NCBI RefSeq assembly: GCF_003337735.1
Contig: NZ_QPJY01000005.1
Span: forward strand, 175,319-239,318
DNA length: 64,000 nt
Reading direction: 5' to 3'
Source of the DNA: Thioalbus denitrificans
GTDB taxonomy: Bacteria > Pseudomonadota > Gammaproteobacteria > DSM-26407
Shown: positions 9,343-17,293 of the stretch, piece after piece
Position numbering within the stretch: position 1 is the stretch's first letter
How the letters are laid out: each line of letters starts with the position of its first letter
Position numbers and translations under genes: made by a program
The notes under the pieces: model-generated
Databases searched by the model: none
Told to the model about the DNA's origin: nothing
Seen by the model: the letters and a program-made list of their open reading frames with translations, nothing else

Positions 9343-10343
9343 TCTGGCTCCTTGGCGGCGGTTTCGCGGGCCCCGGGACTGCGGCCCATGGCCATGGACA
9401 TCACCGCCATGCGCACGGCGATGCCGTAGCTCACCTGGCGGAGGATGACCGACTGGGGGCCGTCGGCCACCGAGGAGGCGATCTCCACCCCCCGGTTGAT
9501 GGGGCCGGGGTGCATGACCAGGGCGTCGGGCCGGGCCAGGGCGAGCTTCTCCTCGGTCAGGCCGTAGCGCTGGAAGTATTCGTGCTCGCTCGGCAGCAGG
9601 GCGCTCTGCATGCGCTCCTTCTGCAGCCGCAGCATGATCACCACGTCCACGCCGGCCAGGCCCTGGCTGAGGCTGGTGAAGACCCGGGTGCCGAGGGACT
9701 CGATGTCCACCGGCAGCAGGGTGCGGGGCGCGATGACGCGCACCTCGCCCACGCCGAGGGTGTTCAGGGCGTGGATCTGGGAGCGGGCCACCCGCGAGTG
9801 CAGGATGTCGCCCACGATGGCGACGCACAGGCTGTCGAAGGCGCCCTTGTGGCGGCGGATGGTGAGCATGTCCAGCATCGCCTGGGTCGGGTGGGCGTGC
9901 TGGCCGTCGCCGGCGTTGATGATGCTCACGTGGGGCGCGGCGTGCTGGGCCATGAAGTGGCTGGCGCCGCTGTGCTGGTGGCGCACCACGAACATGTCGG
10001 TGTGCATCGCCTCCAGGTTCTTCTGGGTGTCCAGCAGCGACTCGCCCTTGGCGGTGGCCGAGGTGCTCACATTGATGTTGAGCACATCCGCCGAGAGGCG
10101 CTTGGCGGCGAGCTCGAAGGTGGTGCGGGTCCGGGTGCTGGTCTCGAAGAACAGGTTGACGATGGTCTTGCCGCGCAGCAGCGGCACCTTCTTCACCGGC
10201 TGCTCGCCCACCACCACGAACGAGTCGGCGGTGTCGAGGATGTCGGTGAGGATGCGCCGCGGCAGTCCTTCCACGGTGAGGAAGTGGCGCAGGCGGCCCT
10301 GCGCGTCCAGTTGCATGGTGTTCCAGTTGCCGGGGAAATTCAT
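9339..10343 (-). CDS. pyrB: Aspartate carbamoyltransferase catalytic subunit
   Basis: A 334-residue enzyme that joins carbamoyl phosphate and aspartate in pyrimidine synthesis. The carbamoyl-phosphate loop [13 protein letters not shown] is near residue 65. [20 protein letters not shown] and MHPGPINRG are all present. The ATG at 10343 was selected because a GGCGGAG ribosome site precedes it at six bases and the N-terminus resembles that of Pseudomonas PyrB; an open frame extends further upstream without support. It is coupled to pyrC' and lies downstream of pyrR. Confidence 0.95.
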   Translation of the reverse strand: MNFPGNWNTMQLDAQGRLRHFLTVEGLPRRILTDILDTADSFVVVGEQPVKKVPLLRGKTIVNLFFETSTRTRTTFELAAKRLSADVLNINVSTSATAKGESLLDTQKNLEAMHTDMFVVRHQHSGASHFMAQHAAPHVSIINAGDGQHAHPTQAMLDMLTIRRHKGAFDSLCVAIVGDILHSRVARSQIHALNTLGVGEVRVIAPRTLLPVDIESLGTRVFTSLSQGLAGVDVVIMLRLQKERMQSALLPSEHEYFQRYGLTEEKLALARPDALVMHPGPINRGVEIASSVADGPQSVILRQVSYGIAVRMAVMSMAMGRSPGARETAAKEPE

Positions 10344-10522
10344 GATTGCTCCGCCGCCATGGGCTCTGTTCCCAGTCCAGAAGCTTAGCTCTGATTCTCC
10401 GCCACGGGGGACGACGGGCTCACGCCGGGCCGCATCCGGGGGCTCCACGGACAAAAACCCGCCGCGCCGCCGTTCAGCCGGCCTGGCGCCCCCTGTGTCC
10501 GCCGTGGCGCGTCACGCCCGGG

Positions 10523-11032
10523 TCAATCCACGTCCTGGACCTTGAGCTCCAGGGGGTCCGGGCCGGAGAGCTTGACGTGCTGGTTGCGGCGCAGCGCCAT
10601 GTGCCTGCCCGTCACGTCGGCCTGCACGGGCAGCTCGCGCCCGTCCCGCTCCACCAGCACCGCCAGGGTGACGGTGGCGGGGCGCCCGTAGTCGAACAGC
10701 TCGTTGAGGGCCGCGCGCACGGTGCGCCCGGTGGAGAGCACGTCATCCACCAGGATGACGTGGCGGCCGTCCACGTCGAAGGGGAGATGGGAGGGGCGGA
10801 CCTGGGGGTTGAGCCCGATCCGGGTGAAGTCGTCCCGGTAGAAGGAGATGTCCAGGGTCCCCAGGGGCTGCTCCAGGTCGAGCAGGCGGTGGAGGCGCTC
10901 GGCCACCCAGGCGCCGCCGGTATGGATGCCCACCATGACCGGATCGGTGATGCCGGACCTGGCCAGGTGGTCGCGGAGGTCCTCGGCCATCTTCTTGATG
11001 AGGACCTCGATATCTTCGTGCGTCTCGCTCAT
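10523..11032 (-). CDS. pyrR: PyrR-type bifunctional regulator / uracil phosphoribosyltransferase
   Basis: A 169-residue type I phosphoribosyltransferase. The PRPP loop [18 protein letters not shown] is near residue 100 and [14 protein letters not shown] is near residue 35. In Gram-positives PyrR binds pyr mRNA to attenuate it; in Pseudomonas-type operons it precedes pyrB and its regulatory role is less clear. The start overlaps the yqgF stop by four bases. The 179-bp gap to pyrB is GC-rich with a five-T run but no clean terminator that I can draw. Confidence 0.92.
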   Translation of the reverse strand: MSETHEDIEVLIKKMAEDLRDHLARSGITDPVMVGIHTGGAWVAERLHRLLDLEQPLGTLDISFYRDDFTRIGLNPQVRPSHLPFDVDGRHVILVDDVLSTGRTVRAALNELFDYGRPATVTLAVLVERDGRELPVQADVTGRHMALRRNQHVKLSGPDPLELKVQDVD

Positions 11033-11493
11033 GCGGATGGGTTCCGTTGCTGTTCCAGCCAGGTCTCCAGGATGACCTGGGCGGCGATGTGATCCAGGGG
11101 CGCGTCCGGGCGTGCTTTCCGGGCATTGTCTCCGCGCAGCCGGCTGGCCGCCTCCGCGGAGGAGAGCCGCTCGTCCACGGCGTGCACCGGCAGGCCGAAA
11201 CGGCCCTGCAGGCGGTTCATGAATCGCCGGGCGGCGCGGGTGACCTCGTGCTCGCTGCCGTCGGCGTTGAGGGGCAGGCCCACCACGATGAGATCGGGCC
11301 GCCACTCCTCGATGATCCCGGCGATGCGGTCCCAGTCGGGGATCCCGTCCCGGGCGGGGAGGACCTCCAGGGGGCGGGCGGTGGCGGTCAGCGCCTGGCC
11401 CGCGGCGACACCGATGCGCCGCATTCCGAAATCGAACCCGAGACAGGTGGGCGCCGTCTTTCCCGCCGGTTCGGGCCGGGCGCTGTCAGGCAT
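11029..11493 (-). CDS. yqgF: Putative pre-16S rRNA nuclease YqgF/RuvX
   Basis: A 154-residue RNase-H-fold protein that helps mature the 5' end of 16S rRNA. Motifs seen: [12 protein letters not shown] at the start (catalytic Asp), [14 protein letters not shown] in the middle, [10 protein letters not shown] and the final Asp in [13 protein letters not shown]. Placed between yqgE and pyrR with short overlaps on both sides, as in most gammaproteobacteria. Confidence 0.93.
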   Translation of the reverse strand: MPDSARPEPAGKTAPTCLGFDFGMRRIGVAAGQALTATARPLEVLPARDGIPDWDRIAGIIEEWRPDLIVVGLPLNADGSEHEVTRAARRFMNRLQGRFGLPVHAVDERLSSAEAASRLRGDNARKARPDAPLDHIAAQVILETWLEQQRNPSA

Positions 11494-12055
11494 GTCCCAC
11501 TTCGCTGGAAATGCTGTCCAGGTCCACGCCCAGGAGACTGGCGGCGGCGTGCCAGCGCTGCTCCAGCGGGGTCTCGAACAGGATGGCGGCCTCCGCCGGC
11601 CCGCTCAGCCAGGCATTTTCCGCCATCTCGCGCTCCAGCTGGCCGGCGCCCCAGCCGGCGTAACCCAGCGCCAGCAGGGCGTCGCCGGGACCCGTGCCCA
11701 GGGCGAGGGCCTCGAGGATGTCGCGGGAGGTGGTCACCGCGATCTCATCGGTGACCGGCAGGGAGACGTCCCACTCGCCCACCGGCCGGTGCACGACGAA
11801 GCCGCGCTCGGTCTGGACCGGTCCGCCCCCCAGGATGAACTGGTCGCGGACCGCCGCGTCGCGGGTCTCGATCTCCATGTGCTGCAGCACATCGCCCAGC
11901 CGGATATCCAGCGGCCGGTTGATGACGATGCCCATGGCCCCCTCGTCGTTGTGCTCACAGATGTAGGTGACCGTGTGGAAAAAATTCGGGTCGGCCAGGG
12001 CGGGCATGGCGATGAGAAAGTGGTTACGCAGTGAGGTCGTGCCGAACATGGCCAT
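11486..12055 (-). CDS. yqgE: YqgE/AlgH family protein
   Basis: A 189-residue DUF179 protein of unknown biochemical function (AlgH in Pseudomonas). The family core is intact: LRNHFLIAMPALADPNFFHTV, YICEHNDEGAMGIVINRPL, ILGGGPVQTERGFVVH and GYAGWGAGQLEREM. Two ATGs (12055 and 12049) begin MAMF; the first has a GGA-type site at reasonable distance. It overlaps yqgF by eight bases. Confidence 0.92.
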   Translation of the reverse strand: MAMFGTTSLRNHFLIAMPALADPNFFHTVTYICEHNDEGAMGIVINRPLDIRLGDVLQHMEIETRDAAVRDQFILGGGPVQTERGFVVHRPVGEWDVSLPVTDEIAVTTSRDILEALALGTGPGDALLALGYAGWGAGQLEREMAENAWLSGPAEAAILFETPLEQRWHAAASLLGVDLDSISSEVGHA

Positions 12056-12123
12056 AGTATCCGGCGAACCCCGGTGAGGTGGCAAGAGCGGTTCCCCCGA
12101 TCAGCCCTCCGGGGCCGGGTTGT

Positions 12124-12347
12124 TCACCACGAAGGCACGAAAAACACGAAGTCTGAACAGGCTGAATCGACAGGATTAACAGGATAGACAGAACTTGTAC
12201 TTGATTGCTGTGTGCCCTGGTCGCCGGCGTGGGAACCGGCGGGGCACTGCCGAGCATATTTGTCGCAGGGACAAGGAAATCCTGCCAAACCTGTCCGTAT
12301 CTTCTCTGTTAGGTTTTTCTTCGTGCCCTTCGTGCCTTCGTGGTGAG
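12124..12347. repeat. Inverted pair of CACGAAG-type phased repeats
   Basis: The left arm (12124-12151, TCACCACGAAGGCACGAA and onward) is the near reverse complement of the right arm (12320-12347). Inside are short arms of the ACAGGATTAAC family (about 12169-12191 and 12277-12296), also inverted. It fills the 312-bp space between the TonB-like gene and yqgE; I see no gene there. The same outer arms recur at 40748-40887. Confidence 0.85.
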
Positions 12348-12367
12348 ATTTTCCCCGCGGCGGCGTG

Positions 12368-13300
12368 TCACTGGCTCACCAGGCGGTTGTCGCTGCGGAA
12401 CACCCAGGTGCGGATGATCTCCAGCACGTCGGTGTCGCGGGTGATGGACTCGGGCAGGGGCGCGAAGGGCGCGGCCAGGTGGACGATGCGCAGCGCCGCG
12501 TCGTCCAGCAGCTTGCTGCCGGAGGACTTGAGCATCTCCACATCGCGCACCGTCCCGTCGGTGTTGAGCCGCACCAGCAGCCGCAGGCTGCCGGAGACGC
12601 CCTGGCGCTTGGCCTCGTCCGGGTAGTTCAGGTTGCCGATGCGTTCCACCTTGCGCCGCCAGGCGTCCAGGTAGAGGGCGAAGCGGGACTCCCGGGTGTT
12701 GGCGGAGATGGTCCGCACCCGCTCCCGCTGGGAGTAGGCCTCGCGCTGCTGGTTGTACTCGGCGGTGAGGCTGGCGATGGCCAGGCTGCGGGTGATCAGC
12801 TGGCTGGCCGAGGGGGCTGCCTCCGGCTCGGGACGGGCGGTGGGCGGCGCCGGTGTGCGCCGGGGGACCTTCTCCGGCGCCGGCGCCGTCGTGGTGACCG
12901 GCGCGCGCCGCTCGGGGGCCGCCGCCGGCTGGGGTTCCGGCGGCCGGGGCGGTGCCGGCTCCACGGGCCCGGGGAGCTGGCTGGCCGGTTCCGGCCGGGG
13001 GGCCGGGAAGGGGGTCTGGGCCGGGCTGGCGGGGCGTTCCGGCTCCGCCTCCTCCTCGCCGCCGCCGAGCTGGTTGGCCTGGGCCAGGAAGTCGGCGTCC
13101 TCCGGCGGCGCCTCGCTGCGGCTCGCCACCAGGGTCACGTCCAGGGTGGGGAACAGCGGCGGGGTCTCCGGCAGCGGCATCCGGAAGCCCACGCCGAGGA
13201 TGATCATGGCGTGGAGCGCGGCGGCCAGGAACAGGGCCAGTCCCAGCCTGTCGACAGGGTTCACGCGGGTGGGCCGGAGGGGGGGAAGGGCGGCTGCCAT
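12368..13300 (-). CDS. TonB-like energy transducer
   Basis: A 310-residue inner-membrane-anchored protein. A short cytoplasmic tail and one membrane helix (about residues 20-38) lead to a long Pro/Glu/Arg-rich spacer (about 70-165). A C-terminal TonB-type domain follows, with YPDEAKRQGVSGSLRLLVRL and a conserved SSG block. The gene occupies the place of tonB3 of Pseudomonas aeruginosa, between yqgE and gshB, where it affects pilus assembly/twitching. No receptor or exbBD partner lies nearby. Confidence 0.85.
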   Translation of the reverse strand: MAAALPPLRPTRVNPVDRLGLALFLAAALHAMIILGVGFRMPLPETPPLFPTLDVTLVASRSEAPPEDADFLAQANQLGGGEEEAEPERPASPAQTPFPAPRPEPASQLPGPVEPAPPRPPEPQPAAAPERRAPVTTTAPAPEKVPRRTPAPPTARPEPEAAPSASQLITRSLAIASLTAEYNQQREAYSQRERVRTISANTRESRFALYLDAWRRKVERIGNLNYPDEAKRQGVSGSLRLLVRLNTDGTVRDVEMLKSSGSKLLDDAALRIVHLAAPFAPLPESITRDTDVLEIIRTWVFRSDNRLVSQ

Positions 13301-13304
13301 CGGT

Positions 13305-14339
13305 TCAGAGCGGCGCGCTGATGATCACCCGGGGCGGCGGATCGTTCACGAAGCTCACCCGCTCCGCCATGGCCGGGTTCATGTGCACCGTGCCTTCGCT
13401 GTCGATGAGCATCACGTAGTGGATTCCCATGTCTCTGGCCACTGACTGCCACCCCTCCGGCCCGGCCACCACCAGCGCGGTGGCGGCGGCGTCGGCCAGG
13501 GTGCCGTTGTCGGCGATGACGGTCACCGAGCGTGTCCCCGCGGCCGGATAGCCGCTGCGGGGATCGATGATGTGGTGGTAGCGGCGCCCTTCATGCTCAT
13601 AGTAGCGTTCGTAGTCGCCCGATGTGAACACGCTCTCGTCGCCGCTCACCTCCACCGCGGCGATGCTGCCCGGGCCGCGGGGATCGCGGATGCCGATGCG
13701 CCAGGGGCGCTCCCCGTGACGGCCGATGGCGCGCAGCCCGCCGCCGCCGTTGATGATGGCGTTCTCGATGCCCATCTCCCGCAGCATGTCGATGATGCGA
13801 TCCACGCCATAGCCCTTGGCGATGCCGCCCAGGTCGAGCTTGACGGCGGGGTTGGTGCACTGCACCGTGCCGCCCTCGATGTGGACGTCGGCCATGGAGG
13901 GATGTTGCGCCACCAGCTCCGCCACCGCAGCGGCGGCGGGCGGCGGGCCGTGGGGGTCGTCGCTGTGGAAGCCCCACAGCGCGAACAGCCGGCTGGCCGC
14001 CGGGTTGAACAGCTCGCCGGAGGCCTCCGCCAGGTCGTGGGAGAGGCGTATCAGGGGCAGCAGGCCGGGGTCGGCCGTGAACGGCTCGCCGCCGGCGCAG
14101 CGGGCGTTGAACTCGCCCAGCGTGCTCGGGCGCCAGGCGTGCCAGGCGTCGTTCATCAGCGTCAGCTCGCGGCTCATGCGCGCCGCCGCCGCCTCCGCGA
14201 GCTCCCGGGGCGCCCCGTAGACGGTCAGGTCGATGAGGGTGCCGAAGGCCAGCACCCGGGTTTCGTACAGGGGCTCGGGGCGGGGCGTGCAGGCGCTGAG
14301 GAGGAGCAGCAGCGCCGGGAGGAGTGCGCGGCGCATCAT
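13305..14339 (-). CDS. apbE: ApbE-type FAD:protein FMN transferase (lipoprotein)
   Basis: A 344-residue exported protein with a lipobox ending at C17 (LLLLLSAC). ApbE hydrolyses FAD and attaches FMN to Thr/Ser of target flavoproteins such as NqrC/RnfG. Family motifs seen: NDAWHAWRPST, VKLDLGGIAKGYGVD, INGGGGLRAIG, YHHIIDPRSGYPA and NGTLADAAATAL. The ATG at 14339 overlaps the gshB stop. Its insertion between tonB and gshB differs from the Pseudomonas order. Confidence 0.93.
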   Translation of the reverse strand: MMRRALLPALLLLLSACTPRPEPLYETRVLAFGTLIDLTVYGAPRELAEAAAARMSRELTLMNDAWHAWRPSTLGEFNARCAGGEPFTADPGLLPLIRLSHDLAEASGELFNPAASRLFALWGFHSDDPHGPPPAAAAVAELVAQHPSMADVHIEGGTVQCTNPAVKLDLGGIAKGYGVDRIIDMLREMGIENAIINGGGGLRAIGRHGERPWRIGIRDPRGPGSIAAVEVSGDESVFTSGDYERYYEHEGRRYHHIIDPRSGYPAAGTRSVTVIADNGTLADAAATALVVAGPEGWQSVARDMGIHYVMLIDSEGTVHMNPAMAERVSFVNDPPPRVIISAPL

Positions 14340-15289
14340 GAGCGGCCCAGCCGTTCGGCGATGTGGTCCATGAGCTGGCCGGCGATGTTGATCCCGAACT
14401 GGGCATCCAGCTCGCGGACACAGGTGGGGCTGGTGACGTTGACCTCGGTGAGCCAGTCGCCGATGACGTCGATGCCCACGAACATCAGGCCCCGCTCGCG
14501 CAGCGCCGGGCCGACCTGTTCGCAGATCCGGCGGTCGCGCCCGGTGAGCGGCACGCCGACGCCGGTGCCGCCGGCGGCCAGATTGCCGCGGGTCTCGCCG
14601 GGCGCCGGGATGCGCGCCAGGGCGTAGGGTACCGGTTCGCCGTCCACCAGCAGGATGCGCTTGTCGCCGGCGCTGATCTCGGGGATGAAGCGCTGGGCCA
14701 TCGCGAAGCGGCCGCCGTGGTCGGTGAGGGTCTCGATGACGACCCCGATGTTCGGATCGTCGCTGCGCAGCCGGAACACCGAGGCGCCGCCCATGCCGCC
14801 CAGGGGCTTGAGGATGATGTCCCCCTGCTCGGCCAGGAAGCCGCGGATCTGCCCGGCGCGGCGCGTCACCAGGGTGGGCGGGCAGCACTCCGGGAACCAG
14901 GCGGTGTAGAGCTTCTCGTTGGCGTCGCGCAGCCCCTGGGGGCGGTTCACCACCAGCAGCCCGGCCGCCTCGGCCCGCTCCAGCAGGTAGGTGGTGTAGA
15001 TGTATTCCATGTCGAAGGGCGGATCCTTGCGCATCAGCACCACGTCCAGCGCGTGCAGGGGCATGGGTTCGGGCTCGCCCAGGGTGTACCAGCCGGCGGG
15101 ATCGTCCCGCACGCTCAGGGGCCGGGGCAGGGCGTGGGTCACGCCGTCGGACAGGTAGAGATCAGCCTGCTCCAGGTAGTAGAGCGGCCAGCCCCGCGCC
15201 TGGGCTTCGAGAAGCATGGCGAAGGTGGTGTCCTTCTTGATCTTGATGGAGCCGATGGGGTCCATGACCACGCCGAGGCGGATGCTCAC
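14336..15289 (-). CDS. gshB: Glutathione synthetase
   Basis: A 317-residue ATP-grasp enzyme that adds glycine to gamma-glutamylcysteine. Seen: VVMDPIGSIKIKKDTTFAML at the N-terminus, VLMRKDPPFDMEYIY, VVNRPQGLRDANEKLY, the grasp LKPLGGMGGASVF, and the C-terminal GIDVIGDWLTEVNVTSPT. The start is a GTG at 15289 preceded by GGAGGAG at seven bases. It is divergent from pilG, as in Pseudomonas. Confidence 0.95.
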   Translation of the reverse strand: MSIRLGVVMDPIGSIKIKKDTTFAMLLEAQARGWPLYYLEQADLYLSDGVTHALPRPLSVRDDPAGWYTLGEPEPMPLHALDVVLMRKDPPFDMEYIYTTYLLERAEAAGLLVVNRPQGLRDANEKLYTAWFPECCPPTLVTRRAGQIRGFLAEQGDIILKPLGGMGGASVFRLRSDDPNIGVVIETLTDHGGRFAMAQRFIPEISAGDKRILLVDGEPVPYALARIPAPGETRGNLAAGGTGVGVPLTGRDRRICEQVGPALRERGLMFVGIDVIGDWLTEVNVTSPTCVRELDAQFGINIAGQLMDHIAERLGRS

Positions 15290-15653
15290 TGGGTCTCCTC
15301 CATGGAGCGCTGACAGGATGGGTTGGCTGGCGTCGCAGCATTCCGAGTCCGGCAGTATATCCCCGCGCGCGCCCCGGATCGCGGCCTTCCGGCCGCCGGG
15401 CCGGCTGGCTGACAGCCCCGTCGGACAGGTTGGGCGACGCCGTCGAGGAGCATGAAAGCGGGGTTGTGTGAACGGGTTCCGGAAGGGGCTCGATCCATGC
15501 ACAGAACCGTGAAGAAATCCACGTTACAGCACATAGATTGTACTTTGTTTCTATGTTAGAAACGAAACGCACTGTGTGGTTATTAGGGCTATGTCCCGGT
15601 GTGTCACGGGCTCGGCGCGACCGGATCGCGGCCAGAATCGAGGAAGGGGAGTG
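15290..15653. promoter_or_regulatory. Divergent gshB/pilG intergenic region with palindrome
   Basis: This 364-bp space contains no gene that I can support. It drops in GC near 15535-15590 and holds a perfect palindrome GTTTCTATGTTAGAAAC (15547-15563) about 90 bp before pilG. The position suits an operator or promoter for the Pil-Chp operon. No convincing -35/-10 pair could be fixed by eye. Confidence 0.4.
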
Positions 15654-16046
15654 ATGGACAACGACCTCCAGGGTTTGAAGGTGATGGTCATCGATGACAG
15701 CAAGACCATCCGCCGCAGCGCAGAGACCCTGTTGAAGAAAGCCGGATGCGAGGTCATGACCGCCGAGGATGGTTTCGATGCGCTGTCGAAGATTGTCGAG
15801 GGCAGGCCCGACATCATCTTCGTGGACATCATGATGCCACGCCTCGACGGCTACCAGACCTGCGCCCTCATCAAGAACAACAGCCAGTACCAGCATATCC
15901 CCGTGGTAATGCTCTCCAGCAAGGACGGCCTGTTCGACAAGGCCAAGGGGCGCATCGTGGGTTCCGATCAGTACGTGACCAAGCCGTTCACCAAGGATGA
16001 GCTGCTGGACGCGATAAAGCGTCATGTCCTGAGTCGCCAGAACTGA
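15654..16046 (+). CDS. pilG: Twitching motility response regulator PilG
   Basis: A 130-residue single-domain receiver (CheY-like). The acidic pair is in VMVIDDSKTIRR, the phosphorylated Asp in IIFVDIMMPRLDG, and the Lys in DQYVTKPFTKDELL. It is very close to Pseudomonas PilG, which drives pilus extension and cAMP signalling when phosphorylated by ChpA. The ATG at 15654 follows AGGAAGGGGAG. It is the first gene of the Pil-Chp operon. Confidence 0.96.
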   Translation: MDNDLQGLKVMVIDDSKTIRRSAETLLKKAGCEVMTAEDGFDALSKIVEGRPDIIFVDIMMPRLDGYQTCALIKNNSQYQHIPVVMLSSKDGLFDKAKGRIVGSDQYVTKPFTKDELLDAIKRHVLSRQN

Positions 16047-16210
16047 AACACCCCGCTGCCCCGGGGAGATCCCTGCCGGCGGGACGGGGCGACCGGATTC
16101 ATGCCGCCGACGGGTGCGCAGGCAGGAAACAGAATCTATCAGAACTCGTGGAGACCGGTGCCGCGGCGCAGACGTGGCGGGCCGGGAAAGGTTCCATGCG
16201 GAGGGAAACC

Positions 16211-16576
16211 GTGGCGCAGATATTGATTGTTGACGACTCGCCGACCGAGTTGCATGTGCTCAAGGGTATGCTGGAAAAGAACGGTCACCAGGTGATAACC
16301 GCCGGGAACGGTGAGGAGGGAGTACAGACGGCGAAGGACAACCATCCGGACTTGATCCTGATGGATGTGGTGATGCCGGGCCTCAACGGCTTCCAGGCCA
16401 CCCGCCAGCTTTCCCGCGACACGCTCACCCGGGACATCCCCATCATCATCGTCAGCACCAAGTCCCAGGAGACCGACCGGGTCTGGGGCATGCGCCAGGG
16501 CGCGCGCGACTACCTGACCAAGCCGGTGGCCGAGGCGGACCTCATGGCCAAGGTCGCTGCGCTCCTGGCCGGTTGA
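16211..16576 (+). CDS. pilH: Twitching motility response regulator PilH
   Basis: A 121-residue receiver, equal in length to Pseudomonas PilH when the GTG at 16211 is used; GGAGGG precedes that start at suitable distance. Motifs: ILIVDDSPTELHVL, LILMDVVMPGLNGFQATRQL and ARDYLTKPVAEADLM. PilH counterbalances PilG and is thought to act as a phosphate sink and in retraction control. An in-frame ATG three codons upstream is possible. Confidence 0.95.
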   Translation: MAQILIVDDSPTELHVLKGMLEKNGHQVITAGNGEEGVQTAKDNHPDLILMDVVMPGLNGFQATRQLSRDTLTRDIPIIIVSTKSQETDRVWGMRQGARDYLTKPVAEADLMAKVAALLAG

Positions 16577-16593
16577 CGGACCCCGTGGGGACG

Positions 16594-17130
16594 ATGGAAC
16601 AGAATACCGCCCTGGACCTGCTGCTGGCGCTCGAGCAGCGCGGGCGCCGGGTGGCCCGCGAACTGCCCTCCAGCGAGGAGGTCCGGATACCCTGGAACGG
16701 CGTCGGGGTGCGCATCGGCGCCGACCGGGCGGTGGTGGACATGGGCGAGGTGCGGGAAATACTCGTCTACCCGGAGCTGACGCGGGTGCCCGGAACGCTC
16801 GGCTGGGTGCGCGGGGTGGCGAACGTGCGCGGCGCCCTGGTCCCGGTGATGGACCTCCGCGCCTACCTGGGACTGCCGGTACGCCACAACCGGGACATCC
16901 GGGTACTGGTCCTGCCCTACGGCGGCGGGCTGGTGGGGGTGGTGGTGGACGAGGTGCTGGGCCTGCGCCACTTCACCGAGGACGAACGCCTGCCCGAGCC
17001 GCCCGTGGATGCGGGCCCATTGAGCCATTTTCTGCATTCCGCCTTCCGGCGGGGCGGGGAGACCTGGCCGGTGCTCAGTCTCCATGCGCTGGTGAGCTCG
17101 CCCGGCTTCCAGCAGGTTTCCCAGCAATGA
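16594..17130 (+). CDS. pilI: CheW-like adaptor PilI
   Basis: A 178-residue CheW-domain protein that couples the PilJ receptor to the ChpA kinase. It contains VVDMGEVREIL, GWVRGVANVRGALVPVMDLRAYLG and GVVVDEVLGLRHF. The ATG at 16594 gives exactly the length of Pseudomonas PilI; a TTG at 16573 that overlaps the pilH stop is an alternative. A 163-bp gap separates it from pilJ, in which I see nothing. Confidence 0.93.
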   Translation: MEQNTALDLLLALEQRGRRVARELPSSEEVRIPWNGVGVRIGADRAVVDMGEVREILVYPELTRVPGTLGWVRGVANVRGALVPVMDLRAYLGLPVRHNRDIRVLVLPYGGGLVGVVVDEVLGLRHFTEDERLPEPPVDAGPLSHFLHSAFRRGGETWPVLSLHALVSSPGFQQVSQQ

Positions 17131-17293
17131 CGGCCAGGAACCCCGGAGCTTGTGAAGTTGCGCTCACGGGTGTGGCAAACCCGTCCCGGGACGTTCCGGC
17201 CAGGCGTGGCTGCCGCCGCGGGGGTGGCTCCGCCATGCCCGGGTGGCCAACGGATTCGACAACCGAGATTCTCTCTGACGGCAGGAGCCAGAC

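Noticed and set aside
10344..10522. PyrR-dependent attenuator between pyrR and pyrB
   Set aside because: A five-T run follows GC-rich sequence, but I could not draw a clean terminator/antiterminator pair or a PyrR-binding hairpin.
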